A stretch of 64,000 nucleotides of DNA from Chengkuizengella axinellae (lineage in GTDB: Bacteria; Bacillota; Bacilli; Paenibacillales; KCTC-33759), in the NCBI RefSeq assembly GCF_030730905.1, contig NZ_JAVAMP010000012.1:1-64000 (forward strand), read 5' to 3'. Below are positions 26,216 to 35,572 of this stretch, piece by piece. The translations under genes and the position numbers were made by a program. The notes under the pieces are model-generated. The model had not been told where the DNA came from, did no database searches, and saw only the letters and a list, made by a program, of their open reading frames with translations. Within the stretch, counting starts at the first letter, position 1; every line of letters starts with the position of its first letter.

Positions 26216-26597
26216 TCATTTGCACCCCCAGTGAAGATATAAATAAAAATGGAGCAAAAGCCATCGACTTTTTATTCATAAATAAAGTACTTAAAAGCGC
26301 TAAGAAACAAGCTATCCATAAAATCCACATTACACTTAAACCAAATGCGATACCTAAACCAATCATGATTTTCACATCTCCACCACCGACCCAGTTTTGA
26401 TTCAATAAAGCTATTAGAAGAAGAATGCCACCACCTGCTAGAGCTCCCCAGAGTGAATTCATTGGCTGACCTAATAAAAAGAATCCTGTTATTCCTAAAA
26501 CAATGGGTACTGTATCCGGAATGATTTTATATTTTGCATCATATATGGCTACAAATAGAAACACCGACCAAAATATAATGTTTAGCATAATCATCAT
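26196..26597 (-). CDS. A24-type prepilin peptidase (TadV/CpaA-like)
   Basis: This 133-residue membrane protein shows the two catalytic aspartates of type IV prepilin peptidases: YDAKYKIIPD near residue 20 and GGGDVK near 73 (the GxGD motif). It lacks the N-methylation domain, as in TadV/CpaA. It would cleave the Flp-type pilin and the pseudopilins encoded nearby. The start follows GGAGAGAGG; the gene overlaps the TadE-like gene downstream. Confidence 0.85.
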   Translation of the reverse strand: MMIMLNIIFWSVFLFVAIYDAKYKIIPDTVPIVLGITGFFLLGQPMNSLWGALAGGGILLLIALLNQNWVGGGDVKIMIGLGIAFGLSVMWILWIACFLALLSTLFMNKKSMAFAPFLFISSLGVQMSVVYIL

Positions 26598-26611
26598 ATT
26601 GCCTCTCTCCT

Positions 26612-27034
26612 TTAGAAGTCTTGTGAACCATCTTTAATTTCGATAGGATAAACGATGCTTCTTTCCATTTCGTTTTCTATATCTGACCCCATCATGGACC
26701 ACACAAAAGAAAATGCATCTGCTGTTAATTCTGTAGTTACCGTTACGGTTGCGTAGTCATTCACGCCATCAAATGAAACATCTATATCTACACCTCTCAC
26801 ATCTGCTAGTGAACTAGCTAAACTATTAAAAGATCCATTCGCAATTTGTATAGCCTGTGTTTCGTCTTGAAACCTTGCGTAATCTCTAGCTGCTTCACGA
26901 CTTGCAGCAGATGTTCCTTGTAAGACAATCATTCGTATGCCCATATCAAAAACAAAGGCAATAATTAAGACTAGTAGTGGTAGGACAAGTGCAGCATCCA
27001 TTAATGATCCTTTTTTACATTTAAATATTTTCAT
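26612..27034 (-). CDS. TadE-like pseudopilin
   Basis: The 140-residue protein has MKIFKCKKGSLMDAALVLPL at its start, with a KKG cleavage-type junction and a hydrophobic helix, then an extracellular domain with a conserved-looking SREAARDYA segment. This is a TadE/TadF minor pilin. It is in close order with the TadG-like and peptidase genes. Confidence 0.7.
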   Translation of the reverse strand: MKIFKCKKGSLMDAALVLPLLVLIIAFVFDMGIRMIVLQGTSAASREAARDYARFQDETQAIQIANGSFNSLASSLADVRGVDIDVSFDGVNDYATVTVTTELTADAFSFVWSMMGSDIENEMERSIVYPIEIKDGSQDF

Positions 27035-27046
27035 CGTTTATCCCTC

Positions 27047-27673
27047 CTATTCAATCTGTATTTTAGTTCTAGACACCGCATCGGCTTCCATGATAATTTC
27101 CCCAAAATCATCTACTGGTGCTTCTTCACCAGCTATATATGCCAACACTCGAACAGCAGGAGCGATTAAAGCTGTTTTAACGTGAATTTCTGCTTTGAAA
27201 TAGTATTGATCTACATCACTAAAGTCTCTTCGATCATCAGATACCCCATTTCCTGTTATAGCATCTGTCATTCCACTAGCTAGAATCTCTCCATATAAAT
27301 CACTGGAGTAAACGGTGATTCTAGTGCTTCCATCATCATCCCAACCAAGTGCATCCATATTCTTTTTAAACGCCTTATAAGCGTAGTTAAAAGCTTCTTG
27401 TTGGCTATTAATTATGGTGTAATTCTCTACCGTAGGAGTGATATTAATTAGATTTCCATTACTGTCATACTCATTTTCATAAATGATTTCTGTATCAATT
27501 TCTGCTCTTAATACTCCAGCCATCGATGCAGCATCTACAGCTGCTTGCAATTCATTATGTATCACTCTTAGTTGATTAAATTCCAAGACTAGCGCAGCTA
27601 AACCAATTAAAACAGGCACCATATAAGCTGCCATGAGTATGAAGCCTCTTTTATTTCCTAATATCTTTTTCAA
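27047..27673 (-). CDS. TadG/TadE-like pseudopilin
   Basis: The 208-residue product starts MKKILGNKRGFILMAAYMV and continues into a single hydrophobic helix, then QLRVIHNELQAAVDAASMAG, a typical TadG/TadE junction. The extracellular part is about 150 residues. It belongs to the pseudopilin trio of the Tad system, 12 bases before the TadE-like gene. Confidence 0.75.
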   Translation of the reverse strand: MKKILGNKRGFILMAAYMVPVLIGLAALVLEFNQLRVIHNELQAAVDAASMAGVLRAEIDTEIIYENEYDSNGNLINITPTVENYTIINSQQEAFNYAYKAFKKNMDALGWDDDGSTRITVYSSDLYGEILASGMTDAITGNGVSDDRRDFSDVDQYYFKAEIHVKTALIAPAVRVLAYIAGEEAPVDDFGEIIMEADAVSRTKIQIE

Positions 27674-27720
27674 TTTACATCAACCCTTTTTACATAAAGT
27701 TGTTTTCATCTATAGAACAT

Positions 27721-27750
27721 AAAAAAAGGGATGCTCATTTGGCATCCCTT
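27721..27750 (-). terminator. intrinsic terminator between secreted protein and TadG-like gene
   Basis: GGGATGC (27728-27734) pairs with GCATCCC (27742-27748) and the minus strand continues with T. It lies inside the long same-strand block, so transcription of the pseudopilin genes either has its own promoter or must pass this site. Confidence 0.75.
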
Positions 27751-27758
27751 CATATTTC

Positions 27759-29084
27759 TTAATTGTCATCTGGATCTGGTGGAGGTGGATTACATGAATA
27801 ACTTTCTTCTGCAGTTTTCTTCCACCCCGTAACAGATATACTTTCACTATCACTATCTGTGTGTGTATGCCATTTTGTATCTCCATCAATCGTTACATCA
27901 TTTTCTGTTGTATCACTTGTAGAAGGTCCTGATGTTGAACCATTTGGTGCTAGATTGTAACTTGCACTACTTGGACCGACATTTACGGTAACTGATATTG
28001 GGATATTACTATTGTTAGAAACACTAGATGAAACCGTATAGCTTGCACCAAACCATGTGTATGTAACATCATGTTTATCTGGTCCATATCTACAGCCTGT
28101 GGATTCTGATTTCACATCTGTTTGCATCGCAACATCTGATTTACTACTAGATAACGAAATTCCTGCCGATGCAATATTAAACGTAAATGAATCTTGGCTT
28201 TCTTTAATAGAAGGTGCAGATCTTGAATAATCAAAGGTACCTATAAACGTTTGCGTATTCGTGCGATCCTTTGTTGGAATAGCAATCTCTGACCCTCTTA
28301 TCGTTTGCCCAGGAGAAATCGTTCCTGTTTCTAGTGTTTTTCTTCCTCTCGCATCATCAATTTCTAACTTATATTCAAAATCGATTGTATTTGGATTCCG
28401 GAATGTCCAGTCCGTTCCAAATGATCCTTCAGAGCTTGCGTTATTTGTATTGAGTGTCACTTCAGGATATAAAAATTCAATATACAGTGGCACATCAGGA
28501 TACCATGAGCCGAGTTCACGAATTTGTTCATAATCTGGATGCACATCAGGATGTAGATTCTCAGTCACTCGTACAATAATTTCATAGTTTGTAAAACCTT
28601 CATGCCTTTTGACACTATCGAATGTTAATTCCTTTGTACCAGGACTTAACACTAAATCATTCACTTCTTGTTCCAGATACTCATTTCTTACTTCAGAATC
28701 TGGACTTAAACTTTTAATATATACATTCACTTTAATGTTAAAGTAGTTCGGGTTGTTTAGTGTCATTATAATTTCATGATTTCCAACAGCTGCTTGTCTT
28801 AGTGTTGCTGTTGGTGTATATATCGTATCTCTTACTGTAATGTATTCTGTTTTTTCGATGATTTGGGTTTGGGTTTCGAATCTTGATGTATCTACCCAAA
28901 CTTGTCCAGTCGGTGGGGATGGATAAAAAACACGTTGTCCATCTACTTCTTCCCACAATCCATTGACCACCCATGTGTTTCCATGTTCATCTATTAATTC
29001 CTCTGTTACGTAAGTGCCTGCATAGCCAATGGTTGTTGTGACTAGACAAAATAGAACGATGAAAAGAATGGTTGTTTTTTTCAT
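27759..29084 (-). CDS. large secreted protein of the pilus locus
   Basis: I start at ATG 29084 (GGGGTGGAG upstream), giving about 441 residues with a signal peptide. The mature part has a short N-terminal repeat similar to a TWVVNGLWEEVDGQ segment and then several beta-rich stretches. Ser/Thr-rich regions and a final proline-rich PPPPDPDDN end suggest an extracellular extended protein. It is 12 bases downstream of the 869-residue gene. Likely an accessory surface or adhesion protein. Confidence 0.6.
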   Translation of the reverse strand: MKKTTILFIVLFCLVTTTIGYAGTYVTEELIDEHGNTWVVNGLWEEVDGQRVFYPSPPTGQVWVDTSRFETQTQIIEKTEYITVRDTIYTPTATLRQAAVGNHEIIMTLNNPNYFNIKVNVYIKSLSPDSEVRNEYLEQEVNDLVLSPGTKELTFDSVKRHEGFTNYEIIVRVTENLHPDVHPDYEQIRELGSWYPDVPLYIEFLYPEVTLNTNNASSEGSFGTDWTFRNPNTIDFEYKLEIDDARGRKTLETGTISPGQTIRGSEIAIPTKDRTNTQTFIGTFDYSRSAPSIKESQDSFTFNIASAGISLSSSKSDVAMQTDVKSESTGCRYGPDKHDVTYTWFGASYTVSSSVSNNSNIPISVTVNVGPSSASYNLAPNGSTSGPSTSDTTENDVTIDGDTKWHTHTDSDSESISVTGWKKTAEESYSCNPPPPDPDDN

Positions 29085-29095
29085 ATGCTCCACCC

Positions 29096-31705
29096 CTATT
29101 CTACAATCCATTGTGTTCTTTTATAGTTGACCGTTCCACTTCCAAGATTGGCCCAATAGCCATCATCCACCCATACTTCGACTTCTCTTTCTGTTTCTGT
29201 TGTAATTTCTGCAAAACGTAGGAAGTCCATTTCATCTCTTAGATCTTGCTTTGGAATAATATCTGGATCAGAGTTAGGATCAGCCACATCTAATTGAATA
29301 GCCACAGTATGATTGTCTCGATCTGGAATTTCTTCACTTTCATTACTTGGTACAATTTGATTCGGTGTAAATGAGATTAGTGTAGCTTTCTCTTCCCCAG
29401 GAATGTATTGGAGTAATGTATTTGAAAAAGCCGGTTCCCAGTTCACATTTCCATTTGCTCCTGTTTGGATCATAGCACTATTCTTTTCTATTTCTTCTGC
29501 AACGGTGACATATAAGTAAATTGGATCTTTGTTCGGATTTTGTGTTTCCGTTGGCATTCTCCACTGGAAGGTCGTTTCAAAGGTTTCCCCTGGATCTAAA
29601 AAGCCTGGATTCACACCTGTCGTTTGAAAGTGTTGTACATTAGAAAGTGATGGATCAATTTGTGCATTCGCAGGGAAGTTTGGAACGAGTTTATCTAGAC
29701 CGTCATTTCCCTTAAATGTATATTGCGTTCCAAAAAACATCCCAATGTTTTGTTCATCTGTCGTGTTATAGATTTTTGGTGTATTGCCTGCCCCTGGTTG
29801 AGAACTCACCACATAGTTTCTAAGTACAACATTGGTTACAGGGTAATCTGCATTGTTTGTAATAGTCAGTGTGGCCGTATACTGCTTTCCAGGGACACCA
29901 TAACTGGATTGATTCGCTTCCTGACTAAACTGTGCTTGATTCTCATATTCATCTAATCCTTGTGCTGCACTTAGGTTGGCTACTTTTGGTGTAATCCCTG
30001 TATCCGTAATGACAATCTCTAAATCATCAAATTCTTTGACTTTGAACGGGAACGCAAGAATGTTTCGTGTCATGAGTTCTTGGGTATCTGAAAACCACGC
30101 ATCCACAATATCTTGTGCTGTATAGTGATCCTCATACAATTCTTTTAATTTTTGATCATTTTCAGACTGTATTGTAGGATCGTCCTGGACTAAGTAATCT
30201 TTTACAAAAGAGATAATATCTTCTCTTCCTTGAGCTGTTGCAGGAAGTAACCGATCATGCATTAAAGATTGAACTCTTATATCGCCATAAGGTACATCAT
30301 GATAGTCTGATAGTTCAATCGAATCATATCCTAATTTCAATTTAGCCATTATTAGATCAAGTGCTTGATTCGCTATATTTTCTGCTGTTGTTTCCACATC
30401 AAGATTCTGATTATATTTCTCTTTAATATCGTTTATAATTTTTTGGAAACCACTATTTGGTGTTTCTCCTTTTAGGATTTTGATGAATTCTGCCTCTAGC
30501 TTTTGAGTGACTTCACTCCATTGTACTGCACCCACATTGGTTTTATTGTCTGGATTCCCAATATCATCGTAAAATCTGAAGACATTTAAAATTGGGACGA
30601 CCATCACATAATCTCCGTGATTTCGAAGTATATTTGTACTTATCTTCGGAGCTTGTGAAGATTCTAAAGTGGACCATAATTTGCTTACATCAGCTTTGGC
30701 TTCAGGATATAAACTTATTTGATTTGTTTCAGGATCATAGTCTAGATAAATAGACATCAAATAAGTTGGTACATACATCGGACCATGTGCGCCTGGATTT
30801 TTCCGTTCTTTGACCCATTTATCATCATTATAGTTATCTGTTGTTGATGCTCCATTAAACGTACTTAACAACGTCATGTTTAAGGTATCGTCTACAACTA
30901 ATACATCTAAATCTCCTGCTACATCAGAACTGCTTTTAGGTGTACCATCTAATGCTGTTTTGGTGGCAGAAAAAGCAAATTGTTTTAGTGACACTTCCGT
31001 AAAATGATTAAACCAATAGGTTTTATACTCTTTTACTGGGGCTAATTGATCATATTCTGCTGTAACAGTGATACGTAAATCCACTTTGAATATGCGCTCT
31101 GAATTATCCCCTGAACCATCCCTTAAATATTGATCTACCTCTATGGTTGCTTTCTGCCCTTGGAAAGCACCAATGACCATTCCATCAGCTATATAGGTAA
31201 TGCCCTGAAAGTAGAATGTATCTGGTGCTGCAACTTGTCCGACGTATTGTTGTAAATCTTCGTATAAAACGTATTCTTCAAATTGAATTACTTTTTTCTC
31301 AATGTTAGAGACATTATCTACCCACCATTTCCATGATGTCAGCATGTTGCTCTGTAGTTCTGATGCCTGTTTGACATTTGGTGTAATGAAACTGCCAGTT
31401 GCATCCCAAGAAGCATTAATTTGTTCGTCATTCGTTTGAATTTGTTCGTAATTTAACATGATTTTAGATCCTTCAGACGTAGTCACCGTTGTAGCTAAAA
31501 TATCTGGGATCGTAATGGCATAAATAATTCTTCCTACTTTGTCCTTGAAATCAAGAGAAGGCTTTTGTTCGTATAGAACACTATAATTTGCTGTTAGATT
31601 GATATCAAACGGCTCATTTGCAAAAATGAAGGGTTGAATAACCATTAGGACTAATAGTAAAGATAATCCCATCATCATGAAGGATTTCCATCGTTTCATC
31701 TTCAT
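29096..31705 (-). CDS. very large secreted protein of the pilus locus
   Basis: The 869-residue product has a signal peptide (residues 1-29, with FANE near the cut). It looks mostly beta. The C-terminal half (about 600-760) contains a CARDB/DUF11-like region with VPGKQYTATLTITNNADYPV. No cysteine or cell-wall anchor motif is visible. It lies between the SLH protein and the 441-residue secreted protein and probably acts with them on the cell surface. Function unknown. Confidence 0.65.
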   Translation of the reverse strand: MKMKRWKSFMMMGLSLLLVLMVIQPFIFANEPFDINLTANYSVLYEQKPSLDFKDKVGRIIYAITIPDILATTVTTSEGSKIMLNYEQIQTNDEQINASWDATGSFITPNVKQASELQSNMLTSWKWWVDNVSNIEKKVIQFEEYVLYEDLQQYVGQVAAPDTFYFQGITYIADGMVIGAFQGQKATIEVDQYLRDGSGDNSERIFKVDLRITVTAEYDQLAPVKEYKTYWFNHFTEVSLKQFAFSATKTALDGTPKSSSDVAGDLDVLVVDDTLNMTLLSTFNGASTTDNYNDDKWVKERKNPGAHGPMYVPTYLMSIYLDYDPETNQISLYPEAKADVSKLWSTLESSQAPKISTNILRNHGDYVMVVPILNVFRFYDDIGNPDNKTNVGAVQWSEVTQKLEAEFIKILKGETPNSGFQKIINDIKEKYNQNLDVETTAENIANQALDLIMAKLKLGYDSIELSDYHDVPYGDIRVQSLMHDRLLPATAQGREDIISFVKDYLVQDDPTIQSENDQKLKELYEDHYTAQDIVDAWFSDTQELMTRNILAFPFKVKEFDDLEIVITDTGITPKVANLSAAQGLDEYENQAQFSQEANQSSYGVPGKQYTATLTITNNADYPVTNVVLRNYVVSSQPGAGNTPKIYNTTDEQNIGMFFGTQYTFKGNDGLDKLVPNFPANAQIDPSLSNVQHFQTTGVNPGFLDPGETFETTFQWRMPTETQNPNKDPIYLYVTVAEEIEKNSAMIQTGANGNVNWEPAFSNTLLQYIPGEEKATLISFTPNQIVPSNESEEIPDRDNHTVAIQLDVADPNSDPDIIPKQDLRDEMDFLRFAEITTETEREVEVWVDDGYWANLGSGTVNYKRTQWIVE

Positions 31706-31735
31706 CTATATAACAACTCCTTTCAATAAATAGGA

Positions 31736-31770
31736 ATAAAAAAAGCCGACTAAATTAATAGTCGACTTAT
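31736..31770 (-). terminator. intrinsic terminator after the SLH protein gene
   Basis: AAGCCGACT pairs with AGTCGACTT with one mismatch, followed by T residues on the minus strand. Another internal terminator of the block. Confidence 0.75.
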
Positions 31771-31782
31771 TGATCTTTTCTT

Positions 31783-33318
31783 TTAGTAAAGATCTGTTAC
31801 AATGTATTTTTCTTGTCCTTTAGTATATGGTTTAATTTCTAAAAATTCAGCTGGAATAATCGTACTTCCTTCTACAATATCTGCATTGGTCAGATTACTA
31901 ATCCCCCCAATTTTGATTGCAAAGTCCCCACCATATAAGATTTTTACGACGTTATTGGAATTTGCACGTTTAATCTCTCTTGCTCTAATGCCCAATTCTA
32001 TTTGTGTAGAAGGAAATCCTGATTCATCAAATTCATCTCCATTATGAGAGTTGAGCCGTACACTAATTGGTACACCTAAATCAATAATCTGATTTAATAA
32101 CTGTGGAGTGGCAATTTCGGCATATACAGCGTCAAATTTAGCATCATTCACCCCTGCCCAACCTCGGTTTAATACCACGCTTCCTGATGGATCATCCACT
32201 GAGAGTTTAAAAGCATGTCTCATCCCAGCTGGTCTAACGACTACCCATTCAAGATGTTCATCTTTATCAAAGCTATAACTTAATAGAATTGCTTCTTCAA
32301 TGCTTCCTCCATAAGTACTATACAAAGCTTTATCGAATTCCGAAAGATCATCCCAATCTGCTTTACCTTTTCTATTAGCAATACGATCTAGAGTTTCTTC
32401 TTCATATTCACTTACTGGAATTGAACCTTTATAATAGCTCCAAAGCAATTCATCAGCGTGGAATCTAGCTTTGTGTAAATCAATTTCTGAAGCAGTTCCA
32501 TTTTCAATTTTTTGAGTTTGTTTATTTAAGAAACTAATATAGTTAGGACTAATTCGAGTTTCATTCACCCATTTATAAACGTTTGGCATATCTGGATCAT
32601 ATGCAGGATTTTCGTTTACATTATCATCTGGATTCGGATTCACATCCCCACTGCCGCCTGTTGAATTATCTATGTCTTCAATATCATTGTCTATAAATCT
32701 AAGTAACATGACGACTGCTTCAGCTCTTGTAGCTTGATTAAAAGGTTTAAATGTTTTATCTGGATAACCTCCGATAATGCCTAAATCTGTAGCGAATGCT
32801 ACATAAGGTGCATCGTCATTACTAATCTCTTTTGCATCTTTAAAGATTAAACCCCCTTGATCATATGAACCATATGTATCAAACTTATCTTCATATTCAT
32901 CTTCTAAAATAAAAGCTCTAGTAATCATTTTTGACATTTCTAATCTTGTTATAGGTGTATTTGGTTGAAAGTAGCTTCCATATTCAGATTTCTCTATGAT
33001 TCCAACATCTTCTGCGCCACCGATAATCCCATCAGCCCACTTTGCATCGTTTGCATCTTTAAATGGATTCTCAACTTCATCAATTCCTACAATTCTAGTT
33101 AAGATGGCGGTAAACTCAGCTCTAGTAATCTGCCCCTCTGGTTTGAAAGAACCATCTGGATAACCCCCAATATGACCTTCTCCAGCCATTCTTTCTATAG
33201 AAGATTCAGCCCAGTGTCCTTTTGTATCTGTAAAACTTGTAGTATCCGCAATAACACTTGTTGATAAGACTGAAAATACTAATGTAAGAATCAATAAGTA
33301 TAAACTGAGTTTTTTCAT
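31783..33318 (-). CDS. S-layer homology (SLH) protein
   Basis: The 511-residue product has a signal peptide (1-24) and three SLH domains at about 28-75, 82-140 and 150-212, with the FTDTKGHWAE, GGYPDGSFKP and ITRAEF landmarks. SLH triplets bind pyruvylated secondary cell-wall polymer, so the protein is tethered to the wall. The C-terminal 270 residues are unrecognised and likely extracellular. It could anchor the pilus or a surface layer. Its 5' leader holds strong hairpins (33408-33522). Confidence 0.85.
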   Translation of the reverse strand: MKKLSLYLLILTLVFSVLSTSVIADTTSFTDTKGHWAESSIERMAGEGHIGGYPDGSFKPEGQITRAEFTAILTRIVGIDEVENPFKDANDAKWADGIIGGAEDVGIIEKSEYGSYFQPNTPITRLEMSKMITRAFILEDEYEDKFDTYGSYDQGGLIFKDAKEISNDDAPYVAFATDLGIIGGYPDKTFKPFNQATRAEAVVMLLRFIDNDIEDIDNSTGGSGDVNPNPDDNVNENPAYDPDMPNVYKWVNETRISPNYISFLNKQTQKIENGTASEIDLHKARFHADELLWSYYKGSIPVSEYEEETLDRIANRKGKADWDDLSEFDKALYSTYGGSIEEAILLSYSFDKDEHLEWVVVRPAGMRHAFKLSVDDPSGSVVLNRGWAGVNDAKFDAVYAEIATPQLLNQIIDLGVPISVRLNSHNGDEFDESGFPSTQIELGIRAREIKRANSNNVVKILYGGDFAIKIGGISNLTNADIVEGSTIIPAEFLEIKPYTKGQEKYIVTDLY

Positions 33319-33407
33319 TATAAATCTCTCCTTTTAGTTGAGTTTTTATTTATCTAGTTTTAAATAACAACATTAATAATAGTTATTTATCCTTCATCAC
33401 ACATGCT

Positions 33408-33522
33408 AGGAGAAAAGCTCCCCAACATTTGTTGATGAGGAGCTTCCTCCTTTCTAATTCCATATCTATATATAAAAGCAAAAACCTTTCTTCTGAATGT
33501 GTTTCAGAAAGAAGTTTGCTTT
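33408..33522 (-). promoter_or_regulatory. structured 5' leader of the SLH gene (two stable hairpins)
   Basis: The stem AGGAGAAAAGCTCC (33408-33422) pairs with GGAGCTTCCTCCT (33439-33451). A second, upstream in the mRNA, is closed by AAAGCAAA (33475-33482) and TTTGCTTT (33515-33522). Bases 33319-34226 contain no supported gene. Further inverted repeats lie at 33600-33620 and an 11-bp perfect stem at 34090-34121. Confidence 0.45.
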
Positions 33523-34089
33523 GAATTTGAGAAATAAAAAATAGACCTACAAAATTGCACGCCTTAAAATTCATAAACTAATATGTAATAGATGTGTAGT
33601 CTATTCTAAAATTAGAATACGCTTTCTGTCATCAAATCTCTGTCAATTGCAGAATTTGAGTAATAAAATTTTAGTTCCTCGAATTTTATCAGCGAATTTC
33701 TTTGTTGAAACATGAGGAATTTCGCTTATCCCATATGTTATCCATAGTGAGCCAGACCCATCATATTCATTGATTTGGGTTAACTATCTTATAAAGATAG
33801 ACTTTTTCTATCATTAGATCCTAAATTGATAAGGAAAAATGAGTATGATACTATTTTACAACATATTAGTTTGTTTTTCCAGAATAAATATCATGATCAA
33901 ATGGCTCTTAAATTATAATAGGCTAATCCTTTTTGTTACAGGAGTATGTGTCTATCACCCCTCTTATAACTATTATACTTCTCTAGTTATATAAGCTCTT
34001 TTTATATTTGTGTGTGAATAATATGGTTAAAAGTTTCATATAATATTAAAGAGCCGCCAATCTTCAATACAACCAATAACACTTTGGTT

Positions 34090-34121
34090 AGAATAGATCG
34101 TAATTAGTTGCGATCTATTCT
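34090..34121. repeat. 11-bp perfect inverted repeat
   Basis: AGAATAGATCG and CGATCTATTCT flank a 10-base loop, with no T-tract on either strand. It lies about 110 bases past the stop of the lipoprotein gene at 34227. Function unknown; the similar TATTCTAAAATTAGAATA lies near 33602. Confidence 0.45.
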
Positions 34122-34226
34122 GTCTTTGAATCCAAAAGTAATGCCATGCATTTTGAAAATCATATATTATGAATGATCTCTTCGTTCCTGTCAATTCTTC
34201 TAAAAAAACTTGTATAAGATAATCTT

Positions 34227-35054
34227 TTAAGGCTTGTTACCTTGAAATTTAATTAATTCACTGACTTCCATAACTACTCCGAAATTATCAATTAGACCTG
34301 CATTGTTGTATATAATAGTTTCTCCACTTTCTACGAGTTGACCAATGCAAATATTTAGGTCGGTGAAAAGAAATTCAAAATCATGTGTGGATTCTGCTAT
34401 TTTCCAACAGTATCCATTCCAAATACCTGTTAAGATTTGATTTTCATTTGCTTCAATTTTTCTGTCATATGTAGCAATTCCAAATTCAGTTAGTATTTTA
34501 TTGTTTTCAAGATCTATTCCTACTTTCGTAAGTACATTTCCTGTGCTTTTACCAGCTATACCAATCTTTCCATCTACTTTCTGAATTTTTAATTGCCCTT
34601 CTCTTGTTTTCACTAATTCTATTTGATCCCATACATTTGATAATAAGTTATACTCTTCTTCAGTAATTCCAAATTTCGGATCATATGGTAATTTGTCTTG
34701 ATCACTAAGCTCTAGTTTCTCCATTTCGCTCTGATACCAATCCATGTTATCTGCTAGATTAGTGAGCATAGTGTCAGCAAGTTTATCCATCTCTTCTTGT
34801 GATAAACTACTATCTTGTGGAGGAGCTACTTGTTCCTCTAAATAGTCTACGGTAAACTGACCTGACTTTAATAGTTCATGAACAAACTGAGCTGGTTCTT
34901 CATATTGTTTGATTGTTTCTGGTTCTTCCTCTTGAACCAGTTCTATATCTTCATTCTTTTCTTCTGTTGTTCCTGAATGGTTTTCTTCTTTTGATTCACT
35001 GCTACATCCAGCTAGAGCCATAATGACTACTAGTGATATCAATATTTTTTTCAC
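34227..35054 (-). CDS. lipoprotein of the pilus locus
   Basis: I start at GTG 35054 (GGGGGA upstream), giving about 275 residues beginning MKKILISLVVIMALAGCSS with lipobox LAGC; ATG 35069 is an alternative. The mature protein has an acidic linker then a globular domain. No family recognised. Directly follows the 35069-35428 gene, overlapping its stop region. Confidence 0.6.
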   Translation of the reverse strand: MKKILISLVVIMALAGCSSESKEENHSGTTEEKNEDIELVQEEEPETIKQYEEPAQFVHELLKSGQFTVDYLEEQVAPPQDSSLSQEEMDKLADTMLTNLADNMDWYQSEMEKLELSDQDKLPYDPKFGITEEEYNLLSNVWDQIELVKTREGQLKIQKVDGKIGIAGKSTGNVLTKVGIDLENNKILTEFGIATYDRKIEANENQILTGIWNGYCWKIAESTHDFEFLFTDLNICIGQLVESGETIIYNNAGLIDNFGVVMEVSELIKFQGNKP

Positions 35055-35068
35055 TGAAAAGTCCCCCA

Positions 35069-35428
35069 TTAATTAACTTTCACATGAATGATTTTAGCTA
35101 CTCCGTTATAGCTTAATATATTTGCTTTTAAACCAGGTTTAATTAAGTCCAAACTAGCATAAGATACACCATTTTGAACTTTAGTATTATCTGTAATACG
35201 ATAAGATTCTTCCTCTTCACCATTTGTAATAACGATTTTTTTATCATTTATTTCAACTATATTTCCAGAGTAAGTATGTTCAATCATTTCTTCTGGTGAA
35301 GATGTTTTACCAATTATTTGTTCAACATTTATTTCCTTTATTTGTTCATCTTTGTTGTATATTGTTATTAAAAATAAACCTCCTATTGTAATTAAAATAC
35401 ATAAAAAAATAAGGATATATTTTTTCAT
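35069..35428 (-). CDS. membrane-anchored small protein, OB/DUF3221-like
   Basis: The 119-residue protein has an N-terminal hydrophobic anchor (5-23) and an extracytoplasmic domain of short beta strands (GNIVEINDKKIVITNG). It resembles small OB-fold anchored proteins. It lies between the short 32-residue peptide gene and the lipoprotein gene, all in the Tad operon. Function unknown. Confidence 0.55.
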   Translation of the reverse strand: MKKYILIFLCILITIGGLFLITIYNKDEQIKEINVEQIIGKTSSPEEMIEHTYSGNIVEINDKKIVITNGEEEESYRITDNTKVQNGVSYASLDLIKPGLKANILSYNGVAKIIHVKVN

Positions 35429-35449
35429 TCCTGTAACTCCTTTTATTCC

Positions 35450-35548
35450 CTATAGCTTAAATATTGACAATATAATATAAAAAGCTAATAAAAAAATAAG
35501 TGTAGATATCACAACAAATTCTAGGAAAAGACGTAAAATCTCGATCAT
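35450..35548 (-). CDS. 32-residue hydrophobic peptide
   Basis: TAGGAGGTGGGCAGTAT precedes ATG 35548. The frame MIEILRLFLEFVVISTLIFL continues with a second hydrophobic part to FKL and stop. The peptide is one transmembrane helix. It sits 24 bases downstream of the TadA-type ATPase gene, so a small pilus-assembly or membrane regulator is possible. Confidence 0.45.
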   Translation of the reverse strand: MIEILRLFLEFVVISTLIFLLAFYIILSIFKL

Positions 35549-35572
35549 ATACTGCCCACCTCCTAACAGAGG

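Noticed and set aside
33383-33574. 63-residue frame before the SLH gene
   Set aside because: It overlaps the leader hairpins and has no clear ribosome binding site.
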